From Butyrivibrio sp. (GTDB lineage Bacteria; Bacillota; Clostridia; Lachnospirales; Lachnospiraceae), in the NCBI GenBank assembly GCA_024697425.1, contig JAILFT010000231.1:1-56103 (forward strand): a DNA stretch of 56,103 nt, read 5' to 3'. Both the position numbers and the translations under genes were made by a program. Numbering within the stretch: position 1 is the first letter of the stretch; the number at the start of each line of letters is the position of its first letter. The notes under the pieces are model-generated. The model saw only the letters and a list, made by a program, of their open reading frames with translations. It was not told the DNA's origin and did no database searches. Below are positions 1-7,267 of the stretch, piece by piece.

Positions 1-419
1 CCAAGAAGTTAGAATTAAAGGGCGATTATAGAACTAAGAGGAATACATTAGTTAATAATTTCCCCGATGAAAAAATATTGAAAAATCTTAAAGTCAGGAT
101 TACCGGCACTCAGAATACAGTTAAGGACAAAGATGCCGATATTGAGGCATTAAAAAGTCTGATTGAGAATTGGACCAGGCTTACGGATATGCATGGAGAG
201 TATAATTTCTTTGATACCCGTGAGGTTGATAACGATGAGGAATTTTGTAAAAAAATGGTAAAGAAGTTTGCAGATGTGTTTAAGCTTGATTCCAAGAAAG
301 ATGCAAAGGTTTTGGCGCATAAGATCAAGGATCGATATAATATGCCCGATGATATGATAGCCGTTATCTTTGTTCCGGTAATGGGATCAGAGCAACAAGC
401 AAAAAAACTATTAGGTTAA
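1..419 (+). CDS. hypothetical protein, 5' end outside window
   Basis: The reading frame is open from the first complete codon at position 3 to the TAA at 417-419, so the gene begins upstream of the window; a TTG at 78 is only an internal codon. The visible 138 residues are charged and Lys/Asp rich, with no membrane segment and no motif I recognise. A predicted helical stretch (DKDADIEALKSLIENWTRL) is followed by a Lys-rich half. A strong terminator starts 17 bases after the stop, so this is the last gene of its transcript. Function unknown. I am confident that it is coding because the frame is continuous and directly followed by the terminator. Confidence 0.7.
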   Translation, partial: KKLELKGDYRTKRNTLVNNFPDEKILKNLKVRITGTQNTVKDKDADIEALKSLIENWTRLTDMHGEYNFFDTREVDNDEEFCKKMVKKFADVFKLDSKKDAKVLAHKIKDRYNMPDDMIAVIFVPVMGSEQQAKKLLG

Positions 420-435
420 GGCAAATCATTAAAGT

Positions 436-500
436 CACCGGGACGTTTCATTCTGACTCATTTAAATTGAGCCGGCGAAACGCCCCGGTGGAGTTTTTTT
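436..500 (+). terminator. intrinsic terminator
   Basis: A 14-base arm at 436-449 pairs with 477-490 (CACCGGG/CCCGGTG outer part, CGTTTC/GAAACG inner part, one mismatch), followed by GAG and seven T at 494-500. It ends the transcript of the truncated first gene. Confidence 0.9.
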
Positions 501-515
501 CATGAGGACTATTGG

Positions 516-1160
516 ATGAAGCATGATTATGATGCTTTTTGGGAAAGCAGCTGGAATGAGGAAGATCCGGGCGAACTGAACGGATATCTTGAAGGCTATT
601 ACCAATTAAAAAGCAGGGAAATTGAAATCTTCAAGGAGCATGATATAGCGAAAGTCTGTGACGCCGCATGCGGCTTCGGAGCATATTCACTGGCCTTTGC
701 TTCCAATGGATTTAGTGTTCACAGCTTTGACATTTCGGAAACAGCCGTAAAGCTTACGGCAAACGCACTGGGAAAATACGGAATTGATGCTTCCAACGTC
801 AGGGTGGCAAGCATTCTTGCTACCGGATACGCCGATAGCTCTTTTGACGGAGTGATAGCTCATGCGGTATTGGATCATCTGACGGCAGAGGATGCAAGGA
901 AGGCCCTGGCAGAGCTGTTCCGGATCACAAGATCCGGAGGCCTGATCTGGCTCTCATTCGATATTCCCGAAGAGGATGACCTTACTGAAGCCCATGTCAC
1001 GCTGGATGACGGAACGCTGCTGTACACATGTGAGGACAGGAACGGAATGCTCTTTCGCCCATACGATCCGGAGAGAATAGATGAACTTCTTAAAGACTAT
1101 ACGATAATCCACCGGGCAAAGAAGGGGGAGCGGGAATACGCTGTGATCCTGGAAAAGTGA
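516..1160 (+). CDS. class I SAM-dependent methyltransferase
   Basis: A 214-residue protein with the Rossmann methyltransferase fold. Motif I is VCDAACGFGAYS near residues 47-58 (SAM glycine loop). An acidic residue ends the next strand (HSFDIS, near 74). The post-II motif is SSFDGVIAHAVLDHL near 109-123, and the later strand is RSGGLIWLSFD. This is the Methyltransf_11/25 type; the substrate cannot be read from sequence. The start is the ATG with GAGG 8 bases upstream, just after the preceding terminator, so the gene has its own or a read-through transcript. It converges with the CapA-like gene, with only 10 bases between the stops and no terminator visible there. A small-molecule or tRNA target is possible; I assign only the enzyme class. 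Confidence 0.85.
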   Translation: MKHDYDAFWESSWNEEDPGELNGYLEGYYQLKSREIEIFKEHDIAKVCDAACGFGAYSLAFASNGFSVHSFDISETAVKLTANALGKYGIDASNVRVASILATGYADSSFDGVIAHAVLDHLTAEDARKALAELFRITRSGGLIWLSFDIPEEDDLTEAHVTLDDGTLLYTCEDRNGMLFRPYDPERIDELLKDYTIIHRAKKGEREYAVILEK

Positions 1161-1170
1161 GGAAGAATTG

Positions 1171-2322
1171 TCATTTCCAGAAGCTGCCCCAGACTTTATC
1201 GCACAGCTCGACGCATTTTTCCTTGGAAAAAGAGCTGTCCTGTTCCCGGATGGCATTTTCCAAAGCAAGGCTCTGAGCATATCTGCTTAAAGGATAAACA
1301 CACACGCCGCCCGGTACTGGGGTCACGTGGCACACCAGAGCTCTTACGCCGTAGTTGGATATTACCACCTCGCCGTCAGCTCTTTTCTCAAGGGTGACAT
1401 CTGCCATTCCGCCCACCATTCGGTTGGTGACACCGCTTCCGGTCCCGGAAGTCCAGTTTACAAAGTTTCCAAGAGAGTAGTAAACAAGCATATCACCGCC
1501 GCCGTGGTTGTTGCCGTGGCCCGGCGCTGCGCCTTCTATAAATTCAATGGGCTCTATAACATGAGGGTGCGTGCCGATTACCAGATCTGCGCCGCCTTCT
1601 CTGAAGATCCCCGTCCATTTCTTCTGGGAAGAATCGATCCCGAGATTATATTCGGTCCCCCAATGTGGGCATACAATCGTAAAGTCAGCATTTGCCTCGG
1701 CAAATTCAAGATCCCGTTTCACTTTTGCTTCGTCAAGCATGTCCACCGCATAGGGCATGTCTTTGGGCGCTGAAATGCCGTTGGTTCCGTAGGTGTAATT
1801 AAGGATGGCTATCCTTATGCCGTTTTTGGTGATGATATCCACAGTGTTTTTCTGAGCTTCATCTCGGTTGATTCCAAGAACTGCAATCTCAGGGTGATTG
1901 GTGCTCCAGTAATCCAGGGTATTGGTGATGCCTCTTTTCCCTTTATCGAGAGCGTGGTTGGTGGCGTGGAACACCACATCAAAGCCGGCGCCTGTCAGGG
2001 CATCACCTATCTCATAGGGCGCGTTAAAAGCAGGATAACCGGAAACTCCAAGCTCTTTACCGCCTATGATCACTTCCTGGTTGACCAGGGCAAGATCCGC
2101 CTCGCTTATCAGAGTCTTAGTCCTCGAAAAGATCGCATCAAAGTTGTAGTTTCCTTCCTCATCAACGGAAACTTCCTCAACAGGAGTGTGGAGAAGAATG
2201 TCTCCAACCATGACTAAAGAGACTGTCTCGGGCTCACTTGCCAGAACGGTCTTTTTTGATGCGGTGATCAGGAGTATGAAAATAAGTGCCAAAATTATGG
2301 GCTTCATTCGTGTTCGCGTCAT
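1171..2322 (-). CDS. CapA-family (PGA_cap) putative metallophosphoesterase-like protein, secreted
   Basis: A CapA/PgsA-like protein of the calcineurin-like superfamily, a family linked to poly-gamma-glutamate or capsule handling. Visible motifs, in order: MVGDILLH, LVNQE, HATNHALDKG, CPHWGTEY and IGTHPHVIEP, which carry the expected metal-ligand Asp, Asn and His residues. The N-terminus reads MKPIILALIFILLITASKKT, a signal peptide or anchor. I chose the ATG at 2322 (383 residues). The frame stays open to 2421, but the upstream part is not signal-like and would run into the promoter of the divergent gene. A second ATG at 2307 begins directly at the signal peptide. No Shine-Dalgarno sequence is seen at either; a TATAAT lies at 2329-2334 on this strand. 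No pgsBC neighbours are present, so the exact role is open. Confidence 0.8.
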   Translation of the reverse strand: MTRTRMKPIILALIFILLITASKKTVLASEPETVSLVMVGDILLHTPVEEVSVDEEGNYNFDAIFSRTKTLISEADLALVNQEVIIGGKELGVSGYPAFNAPYEIGDALTGAGFDVVFHATNHALDKGKRGITNTLDYWSTNHPEIAVLGINRDEAQKNTVDIITKNGIRIAILNYTYGTNGISAPKDMPYAVDMLDEAKVKRDLEFAEANADFTIVCPHWGTEYNLGIDSSQKKWTGIFREGGADLVIGTHPHVIEPIEFIEGAAPGHGNNHGGGDMLVYYSLGNFVNWTSGTGSGVTNRMVGGMADVTLEKRADGEVVISNYGVRALVCHVTPVPGGVCVYPLSRYAQSLALENAIREQDSSFSKEKCVELCDKVWGSFWK

Positions 2323-2368
2323 ATTTAAATTATAACATGCGTAATGCTGAAACGACCCGCTGACGATA

Positions 2369-2414
2369 TTGACATATGTCATAAATGGTACTATATTATA
2401 TCTGACATATGTCA
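2369..2414 (+). promoter_or_regulatory. sigma-A promoter with two identical 12-bp palindromes (likely operator)
   Basis: TTGACA at 2369-2374, a 17-base spacer and TATATT at 2392-2397 form a near-consensus promoter for the DUF134-NifX gene. The perfect palindrome TGACATATGTCA occurs at 2370-2381 (overlapping the -35) and again at 2403-2414 (over the expected start point). The centres are 33 bases apart, about three helical turns. Two half-sites on one DNA face around RNA polymerase suggest cooperative repression. The obvious candidate regulator is the HTH protein encoded immediately downstream, but this is inference. Confidence 0.8.
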
Positions 2415-2415
2415 A

Positions 2416-2466
2416 TTTCACCCGGGCAATAATTTCGCCCTGGACATATTTTCACCCGGGCCATAA
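2416..2466 (+). repeat. three 17-base direct repeats in the 5' leader
   Basis: Three units start at 2416, 2433 and 2450 with an exact 17-base period. Units 1 and 3 begin TTTCACCCGGGC and end CATAA or AATAA; unit 2 is a diverged copy (TTTCGCCCTGGA). They lie between the palindromic promoter and the start codon at 2500, so they would be transcribed. They could be binding sites for a second regulator or an RNA element. Confidence 0.7.
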
Positions 2467-2499
2467 CTTAAACCCGAATTTCACTTTACGGAGGCCATA

Positions 2500-3228
2500 A
2501 TGCCAAGAACCCCAAAACTCAGGAAGATACACAGCTTCCCTGATTACTACAGCTTTATACCCGAAGAGGCGGATGCCGAAAGCCTGGAGAGCATAGAGAT
2601 GTCCTTGGATGAGTTTGAGACCATGCGGCTTCTGGACCATGAGGGACTCAACCAGGAGGAATGCGCTGCAAGAATGGGAGTTGCAAGGACTACCGTGACG
2701 GCCATGTATGAGAGTGCCAGGAAGAAGCTGGTAAGTGCTGTGGTTGAGGGCAAGCGCCTCAGTATAACAGGGGGAAATATTGAAATTGACAGAACGGGAA
2801 GGCATTTCCCGATTTATGCGAATGAAAAAGGAGACAGAACTATGAGAGTAGCGGTAACTTATGATAACGGTAATGTTTTTGGACACTTTGGAAGAACAGA
2901 GCAGTTCAAGGTTTACGATATTGAAGACGGAAAGGTAGTTGATTCTAAGATCCTTGGAACCAACGGCGAGGGATGCGGAGCCCTGGCAGGAATCCTTAAC
3001 CTGGCAAATGTTGATGCCCTTATCTGCGGCGGAATCGGCGGCGGTGCCCAGAGAGCCCTTCAGGAAGCAGGCATTAAGCTTTACGCAGGAGTTGAAGGAA
3101 GCACAGATGCGGCTGTTGACGCTCTTATTGCAGGGACACTTGAAGCCGGAAGCGAAGCCAACTGCGACCACCACGACCATGAACACGGCGAGGGTCATTC
3201 CTGCGGACACGGCGGCTGCCACCACTGA
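2500..3228 (+). CDS. DUF134 HTH domain fused to NifX/NifB-like dinitrogenase-cofactor domain
   Basis: A 242-residue two-domain protein. Residues 1-90 match the DUF134 pattern: SLDEFETMRLLDHEGLNQEE, then the helix-turn-helix AARMGVARTTVTAMYESARK, which resembles sigma region 4. From residue 115 there is a dinitrogenase iron-molybdenum cofactor domain (MRVAVTYDNGNVFGHFGRTE, then GGIGGGAQRALQEAGI), which in this family binds Fe-S or FeMo-cofactor precursors. The C-terminus is a His/Cys-rich tail (HHDHEHGEGHSCGHGGCHH) that could bind metal. An in-frame ATG at 2842 with GGAG at 2830-2833 sits exactly at the start of the second domain and might give a free NifX-like product. No nif genes are nearby. 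A likely role is a metal- or Fe-S-responsive regulator that controls its own promoter (inference). Confidence 0.85.
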   Translation: MPRTPKLRKIHSFPDYYSFIPEEADAESLESIEMSLDEFETMRLLDHEGLNQEECAARMGVARTTVTAMYESARKKLVSAVVEGKRLSITGGNIEIDRTGRHFPIYANEKGDRTMRVAVTYDNGNVFGHFGRTEQFKVYDIEDGKVVDSKILGTNGEGCGALAGILNLANVDALICGGIGGGAQRALQEAGIKLYAGVEGSTDAAVDALIAGTLEAGSEANCDHHDHEHGEGHSCGHGGCHH

Positions 3229-3347
3229 TTGGCCAACCAATCAACCAACCAGCCAATCAGCCACTAAGGAATATAGCCACTGCAGGGGGCCTTGTTTGAC
3301 TCCCCAATAGAGACAATCAGAACCGTCCCCATTGACTCCGGGCCCCA
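3229..3347. other. non-coding stretch with short repeats
   Basis: Directly after the stop codon come short CCAACC/CCAATC-type repeats (3231-3265). Further on, CCCCATTGACTCC occurs twice, at 3327-3339 and 3343-3355; the second copy supplies the -35 box of the next promoter. No hairpin with a T run is visible, so read-through from the DUF134 gene into the ABC-F leader is possible. Confidence 0.5.
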
Positions 3348-3376
3348 TTGACTCCCTGCAGAATTTGGGCTAGAAT
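3348..3376 (+). promoter_or_regulatory. sigma-A promoter of the ABC-F leader
   Basis: TTGACT at 3348-3353, a 17-base spacer and TAGAAT at 3371-3376. The predicted start near 3383 gives an untranslated leader of about 250 bases ahead of the ABC-F gene, which matches an attenuation-controlled gene. Confidence 0.7.
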
Positions 3377-3409
3377 TTCATTATAAAAAAAGAAAGAGCA
3401 CATCTGTGC

Positions 3410-3433
3410 ATGGGTGAAGAAATGAGGCTTTGA
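3410..3433 (+). CDS. leader peptide ending Met-Arg-Leu (regulatory uORF)
   Basis: An ATG at 3410 reads MGEEMRL then TGA at 3431-3433. A second in-frame ATG at 3422 would give the minimal peptide MRL. A purine-rich AAAGAG at 3394-3399 precedes the first ATG by 10 bases, and GGGTG precedes the second. Met-Arg-Leu is the established minimal sequence on which macrolide-bound ribosomes arrest, as in the ErmD leader. The stop codon is immediately followed by the base of a long hairpin (3432-3508), the geometry expected of a stalling-controlled attenuator. Translation and the inducing drug are inference. Confidence 0.65.
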   Translation: MGEEMRL

Positions 3434-3508
3434 TGATCACATTTAAGTTAACACGTATGTTTAACCCCGGAGACGGGCTTTTATGCGTGCGCCTTAAATC
3501 TGATTATC
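3432..3508 (+). promoter_or_regulatory. anti-antiterminator hairpin of the ABC-F attenuator
   Basis: Four stacked helices can be traced: 3432-3438 with 3502-3508 (7 pairs, one GU), 3441-3447 with 3493-3499 (7 pairs), 3452-3458 with 3483-3489 (7 pairs, one GU), and CCCG/CGGG at 3466-3477 closed by a GAGA tetraloop. The 3' strand includes 3484-3492, which alternatively forms 9 pairs (one GU) with 3578-3586 inside the downstream terminator stem. The hairpin therefore competes with an antiterminator. Confidence 0.7.
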
Positions 3509-3566
3509 GCAAGCTTCTTTCATTCCTACATGTTACCGGTGGGTGATATATGGGTTTGTTTTTGCG

Positions 3567-3610
3567 AGTCTGTTTTAGCGTACGCAGGTATGTCTGAAAC
3601 AGGCTTTTTT
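3567..3610 (+). terminator. attenuator terminator upstream of ABC-F
   Basis: A stem of about 17 pairs: 3567-3583 pairs with 3588-3605, with a GCAG loop, one bulged T at 3593 and a few GU pairs. The T run is at 3605-3610. It lies 26 bases before the ABC-F start codon, in the leader, so transcription must pass it for the gene to be expressed. The antiterminator pairing 3484-3492/3578-3586 would destroy its upper left arm. Confidence 0.85.
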
Positions 3611-3636
3611 ATTTGCTCCGGGAGATTGGAGGATAT

Positions 3637-5226
3637 ATGTCACAGATAAATGTAAGTAATCTCACCTTCGGGTATGAAGGAAGTTTTGATAACGTCTTTG
3701 AGGACGTGTCCTTTAGCATTGATACCAACTGGAAGCTGGGTTTCATCGGAAGAAACGGCAAGGGTAAGACCACGTTCCTTAGGCTCCTTCTTGGGGAATA
3801 CGAGTATAAGGGGAGCATAACCACCGATGCGGTGTTTGACTATTTTCCTTACATAATCCGGGGAAAAGAGCTGGATATGACAGCCGCGGAACTTATGGAA
3901 AAATGGAAGCCTCAGGCTGAGTACTGGAAGGTTTTGTGCGAACTTCCGCAGCTTTCAGTTGATCCCGGGCTCCTTAGCAGGCCCTTTAAAACCTTAAGCT
4001 ACGGCGAGAGGACCAAGGTCATGCTGGCGGTTCTTTTCTCGGGAGAAAATGACTTTCTTCTCATCGACGAGCCCACCAACCACCTGGACATGGAGGCAAG
4101 ACAGATCATAAAGAACTATCTATCCGGGAAAAAAGGCTTCATCCTGGTGTCCCATGACAGAGACCTTCTGGACGCCTGCGTGGACCATATGCTGATACTT
4201 AACAGGTCCACCATCGAGGTCCAGAGCGGTAACTTTACCAGCTGGTGGGAGAACAAGGAAAAGAAAGATGCCTTTGCCCGGATGGAAAACGAAAAGCACC
4301 AGAAGGAAATCGGAAAGCTCAAGGCTTCCGCCGACCGCACCTCAAGATGGGCTGAGAAAAGCGAGAATTCCAAGATCGGTTTTGATCCTGTTAAGGAAAA
4401 TGACAGGTCCATTGCCACCAGGTCCTACATCGGTGCCAAGACCAAGAAAATGCAGTCCCGGGTGAAAAACTTCGAAAAACGCATAGACCGCGAGATAGAT
4501 GAGAAGGAGGGACTTCTTCAGGACATCGAGGAGAACGCAGACCTTAAGATCATGCCCCTTAAACACTACAAAGAGAGGCTTATCCGGTGCAGAGACCTCT
4601 CTCTTAGGTACTCCGATGGAAAAGAGCCGGTGACCGAAAATCTCACCTTTGAAGTCAAGCAGGGAGAGATAGTGTTCCTAAACGGAGCCAACGGCAGCGG
4701 AAAGTCCAGTCTTATAAAGGCAATACTGCGCGAAATACAAGACGGGGGCGATAGAGCCGACAGCTGTGAAAGCCCCGAAAGCATGGAAAATCCGGGAAGC
4801 ATCTCCGCAAGCCAAGGCGGCAGCCTTTTGCTTACAGGCACCCTCACCGTTGCTCCCAACCTGACCGTATCCTACATCAACCAGGATACAAGCCACTTAA
4901 AGGGGAGCCTTAAAGCCCACGCCAAAAGCCTGAATCTTGATTACAGCCTGCTTTTGGCAATCTTAAGGCAGCTTGATATGAACAGAACTCAGTTCGAGAA
5001 AAACATGGAGGATTTTTCCGAGGGCCAAAAGAAAAAGGTGCTGATAGCGACAAGTCTTTTGACCCCGGCGCATCTCTATATCTGGGACGAACCCCTGAAC
5101 TATATAGATGTCTTCTCCAGAATACAGATAGAAAGGCTTATAGAGAAATACAAGCCCACAATGCTCATTGTAGAGCATGATGTAAGGTTCAGACAGAAGC
5201 TCTCGTCTAAAGAGATCGAGCTTTAA
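3637..5226 (+). CDS. ABC-F ribosome protection protein, Lsa-like
   Basis: A 529-residue protein with two ABC ATPase domains and no membrane segment. NBD1 has Walker A GRNGKGKTT (38-46), signature SYGERTK and Walker B LLIDEPTNHLD. After a charged linker, NBD2 has Walker A GANGSGKSS, SEGQKKK and IWDEPLNYIDV. The DTNWKLG(F)IGRNG start and the EPLNYIDV end are typical of Lsa-family proteins, which displace lincosamides, pleuromutilins and streptogramin A from the ribosome. NBD2 carries an extra stretch of about 30 residues after its Walker A, making the protein longer than typical Lsa (about 500). The ATG at 3637 has GGAGG 4 bases upstream; an ATG-like codon at 3613 overlaps the terminator and is unlikely. 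The leader attenuator predicts antibiotic-inducible expression. The stop overlaps the convergent amylosucrase stop. Confidence 0.9.
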   Translation: MSQINVSNLTFGYEGSFDNVFEDVSFSIDTNWKLGFIGRNGKGKTTFLRLLLGEYEYKGSITTDAVFDYFPYIIRGKELDMTAAELMEKWKPQAEYWKVLCELPQLSVDPGLLSRPFKTLSYGERTKVMLAVLFSGENDFLLIDEPTNHLDMEARQIIKNYLSGKKGFILVSHDRDLLDACVDHMLILNRSTIEVQSGNFTSWWENKEKKDAFARMENEKHQKEIGKLKASADRTSRWAEKSENSKIGFDPVKENDRSIATRSYIGAKTKKMQSRVKNFEKRIDREIDEKEGLLQDIEENADLKIMPLKHYKERLIRCRDLSLRYSDGKEPVTENLTFEVKQGEIVFLNGANGSGKSSLIKAILREIQDGGDRADSCESPESMENPGSISASQGGSLLLTGTLTVAPNLTVSYINQDTSHLKGSLKAHAKSLNLDYSLLLAILRQLDMNRTQFEKNMEDFSEGQKKKVLIATSLLTPAHLYIWDEPLNYIDVFSRIQIERLIEKYKPTMLIVEHDVRFRQKLSSKEIEL

Positions 5227-7067
5227 TGCATATTATAGGCAAGCCATAAAAAGTCATGGGCCGGAACCGTCACGTTCTTTGCGGTAAAGAGCCTTCTTGT
5301 CAGGAGATTCTTGTAATTGCCTTCCTCATTGATGTGGGCAAGCTCATCATAATCTCCGAAGTTGAAAAGACCTATGAACTTCTCGCCTTCATAGTATCTG
5401 CCGATACCAAGGATGTGGTCGTTGTAGGTTTCTATGATCCAGGCGTCAGCGGCACTGTTGAACACCTTGTGTTCTCTTCGGATTTTGGAGAGTTTCCCTA
5501 TTGCGGAAAAGAGCTGTTGCTGCCTGGTACCTTTCTTTTTCCTCATAGCTGCGCTGTTCCAGTCGAAGTCTCCTCTGTGAAGATACCTGCTGTCGCCCGC
5601 CTTCACCGGATCGTTGTGATAGCTGTAATCATTGAGCTGACCGATCTCATCACCGCTGTAGAGGACCGGGATTCCGCTCTGGGTCAGAAGGAAAGCATGG
5701 AGCATGATATCAAGCTTTATAGCCCAGGCCTGTTTGTTTATATCCTGCTCGTACTCGGCAGCTTCGATGCCGCAAAGAGAAGCAGTGGTGCCGCAAAGTC
5801 TGGCATCACCAAGGGCGGGATCGTCGTTGTAGAGTTCTCCCCTTGAGGAGGACTCATACATGGAGCCGGTAAGATAGGAGTTTAAGTACTTCTTGTGGTC
5901 CACCTGACGAACCCCGAACTGCCGCAGGAAATCGTAGTCCAGGCCCCAGCCTATATCATCGTGGCAGCGCAGATAATTAAGGAAGATATACTGCTTGGGC
6001 AGGGAGAAAAGAATCCCCATCTGGTGCTTTAAGAGTCTGACATCCTTAACTGCCACGGTGTGCCAGGTGCTGGCCATGGTGGTGACATTGTAGAGCATCT
6101 GACATTCGGGCTTTTCAAGAGTTCCGAAATAGGGAACAACCTTGGAGGGCTCCATTACAACCTCTCCCAGGAAAAGAGTGCCCGGGCAGACAATCTTTGC
6201 TGCTATATGCATCATTCTTACCAGTGTGTGGACCTGGGGAAGGTTACGGCAGCTGGTGCCCAGAGTCTTCCAGATGTAAGGCACAGCATCCAGTCTTATT
6301 ATCCCCACTCCCTGATTGCACAGATAGAGCATGTTAGCTGTCATGTCATTCAAGACCGTGGGGTTTCTGTAGTTGAGATCCCACTGATATGAGTAGAAGG
6401 TGGTCATAACAACCTTGCCCGCCTCGCTGCACCAGGTAAAATTCCCCGGAGCTGTCTGAGGAAATACCTGGGGTACCGTCTCTTCATAATCATTGGGTTC
6501 ATTCCAGTCATCAAAGAAGAAGTATCTGTCCTGAAATTCCTTCTCGCCTCTTCTGGCGCGCTTTGCCCACTCGTGATCCTCACTGGTGTGATTCATTACA
6601 AAGTCAAGACACAGGCTGATGCCGCGCTCACGGCATTTTGCGGAAAGATGAGAAAGGTCCTTCATGGTTCCAAGCTGAGGCTGTACGGTCCTGAAATCCG
6701 ATACCGCATAGCCGCCGTCGCTGCGCTCTTTTGGGCTCTCCAAAAGGGGCATGAGGTGGAGATAATTCACCCCGGCCTCTTCAATATAATCAAGGTGCTC
6801 CTCCACACCCTTCAAGGTGCCGCCAAAGCAGTTGGTATACATCAGCATACCAAGCAGGTTGCCACCCTTGTACCAGTCGGGATCAGCCTCTTTTTCCGCA
6901 TCCCATTTCTTAAGGGCACTGCTTCTTTTGTCATAGAACTCTTTTAACATGGACAGAAAATACTGATATGCCTGTTCATCGTTATAGTAAAGCTCATTGT
7001 AGAGCCACTTCAGTTCGTCCTGGTATTTAGCAAGACGTTCATCGAAATCGTCGGTTCTTTTCCTCAA
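5223..7067 (-). CDS. amylosucrase-like GH13 alpha-amylase family enzyme
   Basis: A 614-residue GH13 protein resembling amylosucrase (subfamily 4), which makes alpha-glucan from sucrose or transfers glucosyl units. Catalytic blocks are visible: DFVMNHTS (region I), GIIRLDAVPYIW with the nucleophile Asp (region II), LFLGEVV with the acid/base Glu (region III) and LRCHDDIGW (region IV). An N-terminal helical part (DERLAKYQDELKWLYNELYY) is typical of amylosucrases. There is no signal peptide, so it is cytoplasmic. I chose the TTG at 7067 because GGAGG lies 9 bases upstream; the ATG at 7091 has no ribosome-binding site. Its final stop overlaps the ABC-F stop on the other strand. A divergent partner is the sugar-binding-domain/GGDEF gene. 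Sucrose phosphorylase-like or amylase activity cannot be excluded. Confidence 0.8.
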   Translation of the reverse strand: MRKRTDDFDERLAKYQDELKWLYNELYYNDEQAYQYFLSMLKEFYDKRSSALKKWDAEKEADPDWYKGGNLLGMLMYTNCFGGTLKGVEEHLDYIEEAGVNYLHLMPLLESPKERSDGGYAVSDFRTVQPQLGTMKDLSHLSAKCRERGISLCLDFVMNHTSEDHEWAKRARRGEKEFQDRYFFFDDWNEPNDYEETVPQVFPQTAPGNFTWCSEAGKVVMTTFYSYQWDLNYRNPTVLNDMTANMLYLCNQGVGIIRLDAVPYIWKTLGTSCRNLPQVHTLVRMMHIAAKIVCPGTLFLGEVVMEPSKVVPYFGTLEKPECQMLYNVTTMASTWHTVAVKDVRLLKHQMGILFSLPKQYIFLNYLRCHDDIGWGLDYDFLRQFGVRQVDHKKYLNSYLTGSMYESSSRGELYNDDPALGDARLCGTTASLCGIEAAEYEQDINKQAWAIKLDIMLHAFLLTQSGIPVLYSGDEIGQLNDYSYHNDPVKAGDSRYLHRGDFDWNSAAMRKKKGTRQQQLFSAIGKLSKIRREHKVFNSAADAWIIETYNDHILGIGRYYEGEKFIGLFNFGDYDELAHINEEGNYKNLLTRRLFTAKNVTVPAHDFLWLAYNMH

Positions 7068-7267
7068 ATTAATAATCCTCCGTGGTGACATAATAAATTT
7101 AAGCAAATATTGCCACTATTATTTTATCAAAAATTAAGGTGCCGGGGGCGTTTCATTTTGAAAGACTAAATTATCTAAAATTAGTATAAAAATTCATTTT
7201 ATCCAATACAAATACGTACGTCGCTGTAGTATTCTAAAACAAAGAGATTCATACTTTGGTGTTGAAT

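Noticed and set aside
1894-2217. Plus-strand frames opposite the CapA-like gene
   Set aside because: They lie antisense to a gene with clear family motifs and lack start signals.
2452-3240. Antisense frame of 262 codons across the DUF134-NifX gene
   Set aside because: It would cover the operator-side leader and the sense gene with clear domains. No start signal and no recognisable product.
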